From contig NZ_AONC01000071.1 in NCBI RefSeq assembly GCF_000585215.1, forward strand, positions 1 through 47,736: 47,736 bases of DNA. The letters run 5' to 3'. Source of the stretch: Imhoffiella purpurea. GTDB taxonomy: Bacteria; Pseudomonadota; Gammaproteobacteria; Chromatiales; Chromatiaceae. Numbering within the stretch: the first letter of the stretch is position 1; every line of letters begins with the position of its first letter. A program made the translations under genes and the position numbers. The notes beneath the pieces were generated by a model that was given only the letters and a program-made list of their open reading frames with translations, had not been told where the DNA came from and searched no databases. This document shows, piece by piece, positions 27,603-39,627 of the stretch.

Positions 27603-28076
27603 TTACTTCGAGGACTTGCCCGGAAGACGCAGGTCCGCCATCTTTTCCAGCCCCTTGATCAGCGGCCGATACTTCTCCGGCGGCTCGAAGGCATCGAGGA
27701 AGTTCTTGAGATAGAGACCCAACTCGGTGTCGCCCGACATCCGCAGCCGCCGCTGGAAGAAGAGCGTGTCGGCATCCTCGCGGCGGGCGGCCAGCAGCAG
27801 GAATTCATGCAAGCCGCCAGCGATGCTGGCATCGGGCGGCGTATCCTTGCCATAGCCGCGAATCCGGCCCTCGGTCAGCCCGAGCCGATAGCCCACGCCG
27901 ATATCGTCGATCTCGATCGCGACCCGACGCCCCTCGAGGAAATCGAGCTCCCCATCCGCCAATGCCTCTTTCATGACCTGGTTGAGAATGCCGGCGAGCG
28001 CCCGGCTGTGCATCACCCCGGGCACGAGCCGCAGCGGGAAGGCCAAGGGATACAAAAAACGTCGTGGTTCAGGCAT
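27603..28076 (-). CDS. ubiT: UbiT-type SCP2 sterol-carrier domain protein
   Basis: A 157-residue protein consisting of one SCP2-like lipid-binding domain, with PGVMHSRALAGILNQVMKEAL near the N-terminus, a central DGELDFLEGRRVAIEIDD strand region and SGDTELGLYLKNFLDAFE at the end. This is the YhbT/UbiT family, which carries quinone precursors in the O2-independent branch of ubiquinone synthesis with UbiU and UbiV. Those two genes are not adjacent here. In an anaerobe the pathway is needed to make ubiquinone without oxygen. The start ATG 28076 fits family length. Convergent with the tetrathionate-type reductase genes and divergent from the DUF808 gene. Confidence 0.8.
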   Translation of the reverse strand: MPEPRRFLYPLAFPLRLVPGVMHSRALAGILNQVMKEALADGELDFLEGRRVAIEIDDIGVGYRLGLTEGRIRGYGKDTPPDASIAGGLHEFLLLAARREDADTLFFQRRLRMSGDTELGLYLKNFLDAFEPPEKYRPLIKGLEKMADLRLPGKSSK

Positions 28077-28206
28077 GGTCGTCGTCTCGATGGAATCGTT
28101 CGCAAAATAACGGCGGATTTTCTCGCCTCCGCTCTCTCGACACAAGTCGCCGCACTGTGACAGATTCCGATCCCAAGCCACGCCATCCCATGGAAGCCCC
28201 AAAATC

Positions 28207-29148
<942 letters not shown>

Positions 29149-29295
29149 AGTCCGCTGCATGCCGACAGCCGATGGTCGAGCATGGCCGGCGGGTGACGAA
29201 GATCAGGCTTCAACTTACACTTGAGCCCCAATGATCGAAGCGACAGGGCGATCATCCACTCCCATCCTTCGTTCGCCCCCGCCGATCCTCGAGAC

Positions 29296-29370
29296 ACCGC
29301 GGCCGTCGAGGGCGCCGTGTTCGCGCTGGTCGGTCTGCTGATCGCCTCACCTTTTCCGGGTTCGGACGCT
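29296..29370 (+). pseudogene. Possible DUF4239/bestrophin-like gene remnant
   Basis: Within the 321-base gap before the Zn-ribbon gene, one frame reads TAAVEGAVFALVGLLIAS. This closely resembles the first helix of DUF4239 (bestrophin-like) proteins, typically VEGAVFALLGLLLAFTFSGA. A single-base slip in the following codons restores a FTFSG-like continuation, after which stops appear. No start codon or remaining helices are present. It is probably a decayed remnant; chance similarity is not excluded. The rest of the gap shows nothing recognisable. Confidence 0.35.
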
Positions 29371-29469
29371 GTCTGGGCCGCTGAAGATCCATCGCTGGAA
29401 GCCGAGCGCCTCTTGGAGGATCATGAGGGACAACGAGACCGCTCGACGAATCGCGCAGGAGATCGAACC

Positions 29470-29766
29470 ATGCCAGAGCCGATCCTGGGTCACTGCTGGA
29501 ACTGCGGCCGCGCCCTGACCGCGTCCGATTACGGACGCGAGGTGAGCTGCATGGGATGCGGCAAGCCGACCCGTTGCTGCCGCAATTGCAGGCATTACGC
29601 CCCGGGACGGGCGAACGAATGCGTGGAGCCCATGGTCGAACGGGTGCTGGACAAGACAGGGGCGAATTTCTGCGAGCTGTTCGAGCCCACATCGCCCGCC
29701 GCCTCAGAGGATCCCGGAACGGAGGCCGGTGAACTGCTGCGCGCCGCCGAGGACCTGTTCAAATAG
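29470..29766 (+). CDS. Small Cys-rich zinc-ribbon protein, unknown function
   Basis: A 98-residue soluble protein. Its N-terminal half carries CWNC (9-12), CMGC, CCRNC and two further Cys in a ...HYAPGRANECVEPMVERVLDK-type stretch, ending GANFCELFEP. This looks like a small zinc-ribbon family known from many gammaproteobacteria, without an assigned function. AGGAG lies 8 bases before the ATG. The pcm gene follows after 20 bases, so they may share a transcript. The last third is acidic and likely disordered. A frame extension upstream to 29221 covers a decayed gene remnant and is not used. Confidence 0.65.
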   Translation: MPEPILGHCWNCGRALTASDYGREVSCMGCGKPTRCCRNCRHYAPGRANECVEPMVERVLDKTGANFCELFEPTSPAASEDPGTEAGELLRAAEDLFK

Positions 29767-29786
29767 CCATTCCGACCGAACCGGAG

Positions 29787-30470
29787 ATGAACGCTCAACA
29801 CGACCGACTCGTTCAACTCGTCGAAGAGGAGGTTCGCTCGACCGCCGCCTATCTGGGTATCGAGCGGTTGCGCCCCGAGGTCTTGGAGGCGCTGCGCGCC
29901 GTGCCGCGCGAGCTCTTCGTGCCCGAGATCAAGCGCGGTCTGGCCTATGCCGACCACCCCTTGCCGATCGGCTGCGGTCAGACCATCTCCCAGCCCTACA
30001 TCGTCGCCGTGATGAGCGATCTGCTCGGCGTCGAGGCCGGCGGCAGAGTCCTGGAGCTGGGGACCGGATCCGGCTATCAGGCCGCCATCCTCGCCGCCAT
30101 GGGCGTCGAGGTCTATTCGCTGGAAATCATCCCCGAACTGGCCGAGCGCGCCTCGGCAACTCTCGAGGAGCTGGGATATGGCGAGCGGGTCCATATCCGG
30201 GTCGGGGACGGCTGGAACGGCTGGCCGGAGGCCGCCCCCTTCGAGGGCATCATCGTCACCGCCGCGGCCCCGGGCATTCCACGTCCCCTGGCCGATCAGC
30301 TCGCGCCCTGCGGCCGCTTGCTGATCCCGGTCGGCGAGGCCCGCGGCATCCAGCAGCTGCAGCTCCAGACCAGGATGCCGGACGGCGGACTGAGTGGCTG
30401 TACACTGCTCCCGGTCCGCTTCGTCCCGGTGACCGGCGATCTAGGACAGACCCTGGAACCGGGCCGCTGA
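29787..30470 (+). CDS. pcm: Protein-L-isoaspartate O-methyltransferase
   Basis: A 227-residue SAM-dependent enzyme that methylates L-isoaspartyl residues in damaged proteins and so starts their repair. Signatures: VPRELFVPE near residue 35, the YADHPLPIGCGQTISQPY motif, the SAM-binding VLELGTGSGYQAAIL (about 88-102), and GIIVTAAAPGIPRPLADQLAPCG near the C-terminus. Length is normal. It ends 5 bases before tmcA, so the Zn-ribbon gene, pcm, tmcA and the phosphatase probably form one operon. Confidence 0.93.
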   Translation: MNAQHDRLVQLVEEEVRSTAAYLGIERLRPEVLEALRAVPRELFVPEIKRGLAYADHPLPIGCGQTISQPYIVAVMSDLLGVEAGGRVLELGTGSGYQAAILAAMGVEVYSLEIIPELAERASATLEELGYGERVHIRVGDGWNGWPEAAPFEGIIVTAAAPGIPRPLADQLAPCGRLLIPVGEARGIQQLQLQTRMPDGGLSGCTLLPVRFVPVTGDLGQTLEPGR

Positions 30471-30475
30471 GCCGC

Positions 30476-32638
30476 ATGGATCGGATCCGATCGCTCCTCG
30501 CCGAGGCGCGGGCGACCAACCAGAGACGCACCCTGATCCTCAGCGGCTCGATGGACTGGACGGCGAAATGCGCCCGCGCGCTCGACGAGAGGGCGGCCGG
30601 GCTCGAGGCGGCCTGGATCGCCGATCGGCCCATCGTCCCCCAAGTCCTCCCCATGCGCTCGGCCACCAGCCTGCTGGGCCGGGATCTCGAGCTGCTGGTC
30701 TTCGATGCCCATAGCGGATTCGATCCGGACGGATTCGGCGCCGCCACGGGCGCTGTCCGCGGCGGCGGCCTACTAGTCCTCATCACCCCTCCGCTCGACC
30801 ACTGGCCCCAGATCCCGGATCCCCAGGCCGAGCGGATCGCGGTCTGGCCCCACGCCGCCGAATCGGTCGGCGGCCGATTCCTGGCGCGTCTGGTCCGAAC
30901 GCTCCGGGAGGAGGACGGCGTCTTCCGGATCGACCAGTCCGATGGGCCTGCCATCCGGGGAGATGGCCGCCGAATCGGGACCGACCCGCTCTCCGGACCG
31001 ACCGAGGGACCCAGAGGTCCGGCCGGCAGCCAGCCGACCACGCCCGATCAGGCGGGGGCCGTCGAGGCCGTGCTCAAGACCGCGCGCGGGCGCGCCCGCC
31101 GACCGCTGGTGATGACCGCCCATCGCGGACGCGGCAAAAGCGCCGCGCTGGGCATCGCCGCAGGACGCCTGCTGCGCGACGGCGAGACGCGCATCCTGCT
31201 CACGGCACCGCGACGCGCGAGCGTCGACAGCGTCTTCGTCCACCTGGAGTCGGTCTCGCGCGACGCCGGCCGTCCGGAGCTCGGCGAACGGCTGCGCTTC
31301 CTCTCCCCGGACGCCATCCTCGACGAGCGCCCCGAAGCCGACCTGCTGCTGGTCGACGAGGCGGCAGGCATTCCAACCCCATTGCTCGAGGCACTGCTCG
31401 CGCACTACGGCCGGATCGTCTTCTCGACCACGGTCCACGGCTACGAAGGCACGGGGCGCGGATTCGAGATTCGCTTTCGCGCCACGCTCGATCGGCTGAC
31501 GCCCGACTGGCGCGCGATCCAGCTGAACACCCCGATCCGCTGGGCGCCGGACGACCCCCTGGAACGCCTGACCTTGCGCGCCCTGCTGCTCGACGCGGCC
31601 CCGGCGCCCGATGCCGAGCTGATCTCGGCCAGCCCCTCGAATTGCCATTTCGAGCGGCTCGACCGAGACACCCTGGCCAGCGACGAGGCGACGCTCGGCG
31701 AGCTGTTCGGCCTGCTGGTGCTCGCCCACTATCAGACCCGGCCGATGGATCTGCGCATGCTGCTGGACGGCCCGAACGTCCGCGTGCTGGTCCTGCGTCA
31801 CCATGGCCGGATCGCGGCGACCCTGCTCGCGGCCGAGGAAGGCGGATTCGAGGATCCGGCCCTGCGCGAGGACGTCTTCATGGGACGGCGCCGACCCAGA
31901 GGCCATCTGCTGCCCCAGACCCTCTCCGCGCACGCCGGACTCATGGAGGCGCCGCGCTACCGCTATCTGCGGGTGATCCGGATCGCGGTCCATCCGGCGG
32001 CGACCCGCCGGGGTCTCGGGCGCATGCTGCTGCGGATGCTCCACCGCCAAGCGGCGAGCGATGGCTTCGATCTGGTCGGATCCAGCTTCGGCGCGACCCT
32101 GGATCTGCTGCGCTTCTGGAACCATTGCGGTCATGCGACACTCCAGTTCGGAACCAGCCGCAACGCGGCGAGCGGCGAGCATGCGGCCGTGGTCGCCGAG
32201 GCGGCGAGCGGCTCAGGCGACCGTCTCATCCGCCGCGCCCAGGAACGCCTGGCGGCGCGCCTGCCCGTGCTGCTCGCCGGACCGCTGCGCCGGCTGGATC
32301 CGAGGCTCGCGGCCGCGCTCATCCGTACGCTCGAACGGCCGCCGCCAGAGGGGTTCGAGTTCCCGCCGGACACGCGCGAGGAGCTCAGCGGATTCGTCTC
32401 CGGCCATCGCACATTGGAGGTCAGCTTGCCACCGCTCAATCAGCTCGCCGGCCGCGCGCTCCCGTCCGCCCTCCAGCGCGGGCTCGTCACCACCGAGGAG
32501 GCCGCGCTGCTGGCCGCCGTCTGTCTCCAGCTGCGCGCGCCGCAGGAGCTGACCCGGATCCTGGGAGCCAGCGGCCGCAATCAGATCCTGATCCAGCTGC
32601 GCCAGGCGGCCGGAAGGCTGATGGAGACCGCACCATGA
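30476..32638 (+). CDS. tmcA: tRNA(Met) cytidine acetyltransferase TmcA
   Basis: A 720-residue enzyme that makes N4-acetylcytidine at the wobble base of elongator tRNA-Met using acetyl-CoA and ATP. Domains in order: the N-terminal TmcA/DUF1726 domain; an RNA-helicase-like ATPase with Walker A AHRGRGKSA (about 214-222) and Walker B LLLVDEAAG (about 290); the GNAT acetyltransferase with VHPAATRRGLGRMLL (about 503-517); and a C-terminal tRNA-binding tail. E. coli TmcA is about 671 residues, so this is slightly longer. The start ATG 30476 lies 5 bases after pcm. The stop overlaps the next ATG (ATGA). Confidence 0.92.
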   Translation: MDRIRSLLAEARATNQRRTLILSGSMDWTAKCARALDERAAGLEAAWIADRPIVPQVLPMRSATSLLGRDLELLVFDAHSGFDPDGFGAATGAVRGGGLLVLITPPLDHWPQIPDPQAERIAVWPHAAESVGGRFLARLVRTLREEDGVFRIDQSDGPAIRGDGRRIGTDPLSGPTEGPRGPAGSQPTTPDQAGAVEAVLKTARGRARRPLVMTAHRGRGKSAALGIAAGRLLRDGETRILLTAPRRASVDSVFVHLESVSRDAGRPELGERLRFLSPDAILDERPEADLLLVDEAAGIPTPLLEALLAHYGRIVFSTTVHGYEGTGRGFEIRFRATLDRLTPDWRAIQLNTPIRWAPDDPLERLTLRALLLDAAPAPDAELISASPSNCHFERLDRDTLASDEATLGELFGLLVLAHYQTRPMDLRMLLDGPNVRVLVLRHHGRIAATLLAAEEGGFEDPALREDVFMGRRRPRGHLLPQTLSAHAGLMEAPRYRYLRVIRIAVHPAATRRGLGRMLLRMLHRQAASDGFDLVGSSFGATLDLLRFWNHCGHATLQFGTSRNAASGEHAAVVAEAASGSGDRLIRRAQERLAARLPVLLAGPLRRLDPRLAAALIRTLERPPPEGFEFPPDTREELSGFVSGHRTLEVSLPPLNQLAGRALPSALQRGLVTTEEAALLAAVCLQLRAPQELTRILGASGRNQILIQLRQAAGRLMETAP

Positions 32639-33243
32639 CCGATCGCACGCTCTTCTGCATCAGCCGACACGGCGAGACCGACTGGAACCTCAGCGGCATC
32701 CTCCAGGGCTGGATCGATGTCCCGCTCAACGCCCGTGGACGCGAACAGTCCAGAGAAATCGCCGAACGGCTGGAAGGCCAGCATTTCTCGCTCATCTGCT
32801 CCAGCCCCTTGAAACGCGCGGCCGAGACCGCCGAGATCGTCGCCGACGCCTGGGGCCGGCCTCCCATGCTCCGTCATCCGGGTCTCAAGGAGCGCCATTT
32901 CGGGCACATCCAGGGCATGCCCAAGGACGAGCTCTCGCGCTCTCACCCCGGATTGCACGAGGAGATCCTGCGACGCAATCCCAGATGCGACTTCGAGGGC
33001 GGCGAGTCGATCGATCGTTTCGCCGACCGGGTGATGGATGCGCTGACCGAGATCGGTCGCACGCATGCCGGATCGCGCATCCTGGTCATCACCCACGGCT
33101 GGGTGATGGACGTGATCACCCGCCACGTCATGCAGCTGCCCAGAACCGCGGTGCTGGAGATGAAGCGCAAGAACGGCGAATGTCTCTGGATCGAAATGGT
33201 CGAGGGCTCGACCCTGCGCGCCGCGCACATATCCAACGAATAG
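32635..33243 (+). CDS. Histidine phosphatase (phosphoglycerate-mutase-like) family protein
   Basis: A 202-residue cytosolic phosphatase. The catalytic RHGET box is at 11-15 (His12 would be phosphorylated), with a CSSPLKRAAETAEIV segment and a C-terminal VITHGWVMD box supplying the second catalytic His. The family includes GpmB-like phosphatases and CobC alpha-ribazole phosphatase; nothing here picks one. The ATG overlaps the tmcA stop by four bases, so translation is coupled. The YceH gene follows after 8 bases. Confidence 0.85.
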   Translation: MTDRTLFCISRHGETDWNLSGILQGWIDVPLNARGREQSREIAERLEGQHFSLICSSPLKRAAETAEIVADAWGRPPMLRHPGLKERHFGHIQGMPKDELSRSHPGLHEEILRRNPRCDFEGGESIDRFADRVMDALTEIGRTHAGSRILVITHGWVMDVITRHVMQLPRTAVLEMKRKNGECLWIEMVEGSTLRAAHISNE

Positions 33244-33251
33244 GCGAAACC

Positions 33252-33923
33252 ATGTCTCACTCCGACCCATCCTCGAACGAAGCGCTGCTGACGCCCGTCG
33301 AAGCCCGCGTCATCGGCTGCCTGATGGAGAAGCAGCGCACCACGCCCGACCAGTATCCGCTGACCCTCAACGGGCTCGTCAACGCCTGCAACCAGAAGAC
33401 GGCGCGTCATCCGGTGATGCACCTGACCCAGGGCGAGGTGGCGAACACGGTCAACCGCCTACGCGACCGGGGGCTGGTCCACGTCGGCTTCAACGGCCGC
33501 ACCGAGCGCTACGATCACAAGATCGTCGGCACCTATTTCCTCAGCCGGGAGGAACAGGCCATTCTCTGCGTTCTACTGCTGCGCGGCCCTCAGACGCTCG
33601 GCGAACTGCGCGTCAACGGCGCCCGTCTGGCCGATTTCGCCGACCTAGACAGGGTCGCCAAGACGGTCCAGGGCATGTCCGGTCCCGAACGCGCGCTCGT
33701 CACCGAACTGCCCCGGCTGCCCGGAAAACGCGAGGAGCGCTACGCCCATCTGCTGTGCGGACGCCCGGATCCGGAGGAGATGCCGACCCCGGCCCAATCC
33801 CGGTCCGCCCCGGCATCGCCCGAGACACAGGACCGGATCGAGGCGCTCGAAGCCGAGGTCGCGACCCTGCGCGCCGAGCTGGATCGGCTCTGGGAACTCG
33901 CCGGGCTGGCCGATCGGCGCTGA
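33252..33923 (+). CDS. YceH family (DUF480) protein
   Basis: A 223-residue protein of the UPF0502/YceH family. LTPVEARVIGCLMEKQ at the N-terminus, the TPDQYPLTLNGLVNACNQKT segment and GEVANTVNRLRDRGLV are family hallmarks, forming two winged-helix domains (about 10-170). A Pro-rich linker and a C-terminal coiled coil (about 190-220) follow. Function unknown; the winged helices suggest nucleic-acid or protein binding. It is the last gene of the pcm-tmcA run. Confidence 0.88.
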   Translation: MSHSDPSSNEALLTPVEARVIGCLMEKQRTTPDQYPLTLNGLVNACNQKTARHPVMHLTQGEVANTVNRLRDRGLVHVGFNGRTERYDHKIVGTYFLSREEQAILCVLLLRGPQTLGELRVNGARLADFADLDRVAKTVQGMSGPERALVTELPRLPGKREERYAHLLCGRPDPEEMPTPAQSRSAPASPETQDRIEALEAEVATLRAELDRLWELAGLADRR

Positions 33924-33971
33924 GGCTGATCTCGCTGCCGACGGTGGCGGTTTGAACCCTACTTCGGACGA

Positions 33972-34439
33972 TCAAGGGCTCAGATCGGCTGGTGCTGGCG
34001 GCCAACTCTCGGGATCGAGCAGTTGCTCCAGACTGTAGGGGTTGTCTTCGGGAAACAGGTCGGGGTCGAGGCCGGTTTCGCGGATCGCCAGATCGAGACC
34101 GTCATCCCAAGCGCTTTCCAGTGCCTTCGTCATCTGCGCAGGGTTTTGTAGTCCTGGGTTTTGATCCAAATGTCGCGACAGCGATTTGCGCTGAATCTTG
34201 ACGGTATTGCGCCAGCTCTTTTCATTGGTGCGGGTGCGGTCCCTTTGAATCTGCAACTTGAGCAGATGCCCGATGAGAACGGCGAGCCTGTGGGCCAGTT
34301 CGCGCTGTTCGGATTTGCCCATGTCGGCGACCTCCTCGGCAAGATGCTCCAGATCCAATAGGTCAAAGCGCCCCTGCTTGAGAAAGGCCGACTGTTCCTG
34401 GGTCCAGGTGAAAAAATCCTGCTCGTAGGAGGTAGTCAT
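33972..34439 (-). CDS. DUF29 family protein
   Basis: A 155-residue soluble helical protein. The YEQDFFTWTQEQSAFLKQG start, DLEHLAEEVADMGKSEQRELAHRL, and VLIGHLLKLQIQ are the standard DUF29 features. The family is common in cyanobacteria and some proteobacteria, often in many copies, with no assigned function. The start ATG 34439 gives the typical N-terminus; the ribosome site is weak. It is single, convergent with YceH, downstream of parE on the same strand with a 220-base gap that shows nothing recognisable. Confidence 0.85.
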   Translation of the reverse strand: MTTSYEQDFFTWTQEQSAFLKQGRFDLLDLEHLAEEVADMGKSEQRELAHRLAVLIGHLLKLQIQRDRTRTNEKSWRNTVKIQRKSLSRHLDQNPGLQNPAQMTKALESAWDDGLDLAIRETGLDPDLFPEDNPYSLEQLLDPESWPPAPADLSP

Positions 34440-34659
34440 GTCGGAGTCTCGTTCGTGCTTGCCGCGCCAACCGACCGCGTACCGCGCGGTGGCATACATG
34501 CACTTACCCTATGGTCCGAGTGATTATGGCACCTTCACAGCGTGGCCGTCGTAGCGGTCGGTGTAGCGGTTCGACTCGGGCTGATCTGCCGCCAGGTAGG
34601 ATTCGGACGGCGGTCGTATCGATCCTTATCGCCCGAATTCTACGCGGCGCAGCCCCCGA

Positions 34660-36645
<1,986 letters not shown>

Positions 36646-36682
36646 CTACGGTACCGTACCTGCAAAGTCAGATTCAAACCCA

Positions 36683-36922
36683 ATGAAAAAAACCGCCAAC
36701 CCGCCCGAACCGACATTCGAGCAAGCCCTCGCCGAGCTGGAAGGTCTCGTCGACGCCCTGGAAAGGGGCGAGATGAGCCTCGAGGAATCGCTGACGGCCT
36801 TCGAGCGCGGCATTGGCCTCCACCGGCTCTGCCAGCAGTCGCTGGACGCGGCCGAGCAGCGAGTGCGAATCCTCACCGACGCCCGGCCAGACGCCGAGCC
36901 CGAACCCTTCGACACCCAATGA
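36683..36922 (+). CDS. xseB: Exodeoxyribonuclease VII small subunit
   Basis: A 79-residue helical protein. [33 protein letters not shown] is distinctive for XseB, the small subunit that assembles on XseA to make exonuclease VII, which degrades single-stranded DNA from either end. The ATG at 36683 gives the usual length. The stop overlaps the ispA start by four bases (ATGA), the classical xseB-ispA arrangement. Confidence 0.92.
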   Translation: MKKTANPPEPTFEQALAELEGLVDALERGEMSLEESLTAFERGIGLHRLCQQSLDAAEQRVRILTDARPDAEPEPFDTQ

Positions 36923-37812
36923 CCGATCAGAACCTGGACGCCTTCCGAGCGCGCTGTCAAGCGCGCGTCGAAATCACCCTCGATGAGCTCCTCCCGCCGG
37001 TGAGCGTCGAGCCCGCACGGCTGCACGAGGCCATGCGCTACACCGTGCTGGGCGGCGGCAAGCGGCTGCGTCCGCTGCTCGCCTACGCCGCCGGTGCCGC
37101 GCTGGAGATCGAGCCCGAGCGGCTCGACCGCCCGGCCTGCGCGGTCGAGCTGATCCACGCCTATTCGCTGATCCACGACGATCTGCCGGCGATGGACGAC
37201 GACGACCTGCGCCGCGGCCGCCCGACCTGCCACAAGGCCTATGACGAGGCGACCGCCATCCTCGCCGGCGACGCGCTCCAGACCCTGGCCTTCCAGGCCC
37301 TGGCCGAGGCCCCCGGGCTCGCCGCCGAGAACCGCGTCGCCATGGTCGAGGCGCTCGCCCGCGCCAGCGGCGCGCGCGGCATGGTCGGCGGACAGGCGAT
37401 GGACCTGGCGGCCGAGGGCAAGCCGCTCGACGTCACCATGCTCGAGCACATCCACATCCACAAGACCGGCGCACTGATCCGCGCCTCGGTACAGATGGGC
37501 ATCCTCGCCCACGGCGCGCTCGACGCCGATCGCGCCGAGCGTCTGGACCGCTACGCCAAATGTCTGGGCCTGGCCTTCCAGATCCAGGACGACGTGCTCG
37601 ACGTCGAGGGCGACACCGCCGAGATCGGCAAGACGGCCGGGCGCGACCAGGCACTCAACAAGGCCACCTACCCCGCGCTGGTCGGTCTGACCGAGGCGAA
37701 GGAGATGGCGGCCAACCTCATCGCCGAGGCCCTGTCGGCCATCGAGGTGTTCCCGGCCGGCGCCGATCCGCTGCGCTTCATCGCCAGCGCCCTGCTCGGA
37801 CGCAAGAGCTGA
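36919..37812 (+). CDS. ispA: Farnesyl/geranyl diphosphate synthase
   Basis: A 297-residue trans-prenyltransferase that condenses isopentenyl diphosphate with allylic diphosphates, mainly to farnesyl diphosphate. The first Asp-rich motif is [17 protein letters not shown] (about 91-107), and the second is [13 protein letters not shown] (about 217-229). [10 protein letters not shown] near residue 46 is also conserved. It supplies precursors for quinone side chains, and in a phototroph also for carotenoids. Translation is coupled to xseB by a 4-base overlap. In many gammaproteobacteria dxs follows; here folE2 follows after a hairpin. Confidence 0.93.
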   Translation: MTDQNLDAFRARCQARVEITLDELLPPVSVEPARLHEAMRYTVLGGGKRLRPLLAYAAGAALEIEPERLDRPACAVELIHAYSLIHDDLPAMDDDDLRRGRPTCHKAYDEATAILAGDALQTLAFQALAEAPGLAAENRVAMVEALARASGARGMVGGQAMDLAAEGKPLDVTMLEHIHIHKTGALIRASVQMGILAHGALDADRAERLDRYAKCLGLAFQIQDDVLDVEGDTAEIGKTAGRDQALNKATYPALVGLTEAKEMAANLIAEALSAIEVFPAGADPLRFIASALLGRKS

Positions 37813-37830
37813 GGCGCGACGCGAGAGACA

Positions 37831-37860
37831 GCCCCCGCCGGTCTCGAGCCGACCGGGGGC
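37831..37860 (+). terminator. Hairpin downstream of ispA
   Basis: GCCCCC...GGTC on the 5' side pairs with GACCGGGGGC with a 3-base bulge, 18 bases after the ispA stop. GC-rich, without a U tract, so it is only a possible terminator separating xseB-ispA from folE2. Confidence 0.4.
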
Positions 37861-37998
37861 ACCCCAAATACAGTGATTAGCGGTCACGATGGACCGCACC
37901 GCACGGCCAGCGGGAGCAACTCCTGCGTTGTTTTCGGTCTAATGAACCCAAAATCGTCCGGCATGAAGGCCGTGCAGATCCGCCGAGGAACTCGACCC

Positions 37999-38853
37999 AT
38001 GGAGCAAGCGCTCGAACCCAACTGCCGCGCCACCGGCGCGGTGACCGATATCGCCGACGTTCAGGGAAGCGCCGACACCCGCCGCATCGCCATCGACAAG
38101 GTGGGGATCAAGGACATCCGCCATCCGGTGCGGGTCCGCGAGCGTGGCGGCAGCGAACAGCATACGGTCGCCACCTTCAACATGTACGTCTATCTGCCAC
38201 ACGATTTCAAGGGGACGCACATGTCCCGGTTCGTGCAGGTGCTCAACAACCACGAGCGCGAGATCAGCGTCTCCTCCTTCAAGGAGATGCTGGTCGAGAT
38301 GTCCGACCGCCTGGAGTCCGAGGCTGGTCACATCGAGATGCGCTTTCCCTATTTCATCTCCAAGAAGGCGCCCGTCTCGGGCGTGGAGAGCCTGCTCGAC
38401 TACGAGGTGACCTTCATCGGCGAGATCCGCCACGGCGAGCCGCGCCTGCAGCTCAAGGTAGCGGTGCCGGTGACCAGCCTCTGTCCCTGCTCGAAGAAGA
38501 TCTCGGCCTACGGCGCCCACAATCAGCGCTCGCACGTCACGGTCCAGGTGCGCATGCAGGGATTCATGTGGCTGGAGGAACTCATTGAGCTGATCGAGCG
38601 CGAGGCGTCGTCCGAGCTCTTCGGACTGCTCAAGCGTCCGGACGAAAAATATGTCACCGAGCACGCCTACGACAACCCCAAGTTCGTGGAGGATCTGGTG
38701 CGCGACGTCGCCAAGCGGCTCAACCAGGACGAGCGCATCCTCTCCTACGTGGTCGAGGCGGAGAACTTCGAGTCCATCCACAACCACTCGGCCTATGCCC
38801 TGATCGAAAGGGATAAGCAGAGCGAGGCCCGCATGGCCGAGGCATCGCTCTGA
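37999..38853 (+). CDS. folE2: GTP cyclohydrolase FolE2 (type IB)
   Basis: A 284-residue enzyme that converts GTP to dihydroneopterin triphosphate, the first step of folate and pterin synthesis, in place of zinc-dependent FolE. Diagnostic segments are [14 protein letters not shown], the metal-site region [21 protein letters not shown] and [13 protein letters not shown] near the end. FolE2 can use metals other than zinc and is often induced under zinc limitation; I see no clear Zur palindrome upstream. ATG 37999 is chosen because GAGGA lies 9 bases upstream. Frame extensions to ATG 37963 and beyond are less likely. A menH-like gene follows after 14 bases. Confidence 0.93.
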   Translation: MEQALEPNCRATGAVTDIADVQGSADTRRIAIDKVGIKDIRHPVRVRERGGSEQHTVATFNMYVYLPHDFKGTHMSRFVQVLNNHEREISVSSFKEMLVEMSDRLESEAGHIEMRFPYFISKKAPVSGVESLLDYEVTFIGEIRHGEPRLQLKVAVPVTSLCPCSKKISAYGAHNQRSHVTVQVRMQGFMWLEELIELIEREASSELFGLLKRPDEKYVTEHAYDNPKFVEDLVRDVAKRLNQDERILSYVVEAENFESIHNHSAYALIERDKQSEARMAEASL

Positions 38854-38867
38854 AGCCCAGCCCCTCC

Positions 38868-39581
38868 GTGCCGCGCACGCTGCTGCTGCATGGCTTCACC
38901 GGCTGCGCGGAGGACTGGGAGTCCTGCTTGCCGGAGGATGCCTCGCGGATCGCCATCGACCTGCCGGGGCACCGCGAGGCGCCGGATCCGACCGGGAGCT
39001 TCGCCGAGGAGATCGGCAGGCTCCTGGACGCTATCCCGCCGAGCATCGACACCCTGATCGGCTATTCCCAGGGCGGACGCATCGCCTTGGGCCTCATACA
39101 GGCCGCGCCCGACCGATTCGGCTCGGCGACCATCATCTCCTCGCATCCGGGGCTGACCGATCCGGATCTGAAGAGACAGAGACGCGCGGCGGACCAGATC
39201 TGGATTCGGCTGCTGCGCAACGAGGGAATGGAACCCTTCGTCCATGCCTGGGAGCGCCAGCCGCTGTTCGCCAGTCAGAGTGTCCTGCATCCAGCCGCTC
39301 TGGAGCGCCAGCGACGTATCCGCCTCACCCATCGCCCCGAGGGACTGGCGCACTGCCTTACCTCTCTCGGTCTGGGCGAGATGCCGAGCACCTGGGACGC
39401 ACTCGCCCGCTATCGCGGAGACCTGACCTGGATCGTCGGCGGAGAGGACCGAAAATTCGTCCAGATCGCGCGCCAGGTCGCCGAACTCCGCCCATCGACC
39501 CGCGTCCGACTGATCGAGGGCATCGGGCACAATCCATTACTCGAGGCGCCGGAGCGTCTGAACCGACTCCTATCCGCCTGA
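38868..39581 (+). CDS. MenH-like alpha/beta hydrolase
   Basis: A 237-residue hydrolase. It opens directly with the beta strand TLLLHGFTGCAEDW, has AIDLPGH, the nucleophile elbow GYSQGG (Ser67), an acid residue in VGGEDRKF and a late His in GIGHNPLLE. This pattern is that of MenH (2-succinyl-6-hydroxy-2,4-cyclohexadiene-1-carboxylate synthase), which acts in menaquinone synthesis, but no other men gene is in the window. The start is GTG at 38868, the only sensible start in frame, with a poor ribosome site, 14 bases after folE2. It is followed at once by a 7-bp repeat array. Other short alpha/beta hydrolases are possible. Confidence 0.65.
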   Translation: MPRTLLLHGFTGCAEDWESCLPEDASRIAIDLPGHREAPDPTGSFAEEIGRLLDAIPPSIDTLIGYSQGGRIALGLIQAAPDRFGSATIISSHPGLTDPDLKRQRRAADQIWIRLLRNEGMEPFVHAWERQPLFASQSVLHPAALERQRRIRLTHRPEGLAHCLTSLGLGEMPSTWDALARYRGDLTWIVGGEDRKFVQIARQVAELRPSTRVRLIEGIGHNPLLEAPERLNRLLSA

Positions 39582-39589
39582 TCCTCGAG

Positions 39590-39627
39590 CTGGCGGCTGG
39601 CGGCTGGCGGCTGGCGGCTGGCGGCTG
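39590..39627. repeat. Heptamer tandem repeat, CTGGCGG x5
   Basis: Five exact copies of CTGGCGG plus a partial copy (CTG), beginning 9 bases after the menH-like stop. On the other strand the unit reads CCAGCCG and shares CCAGC with the repeat at the end of the window. The remaining gap to 39828 shows no gene. Confidence 0.9.
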
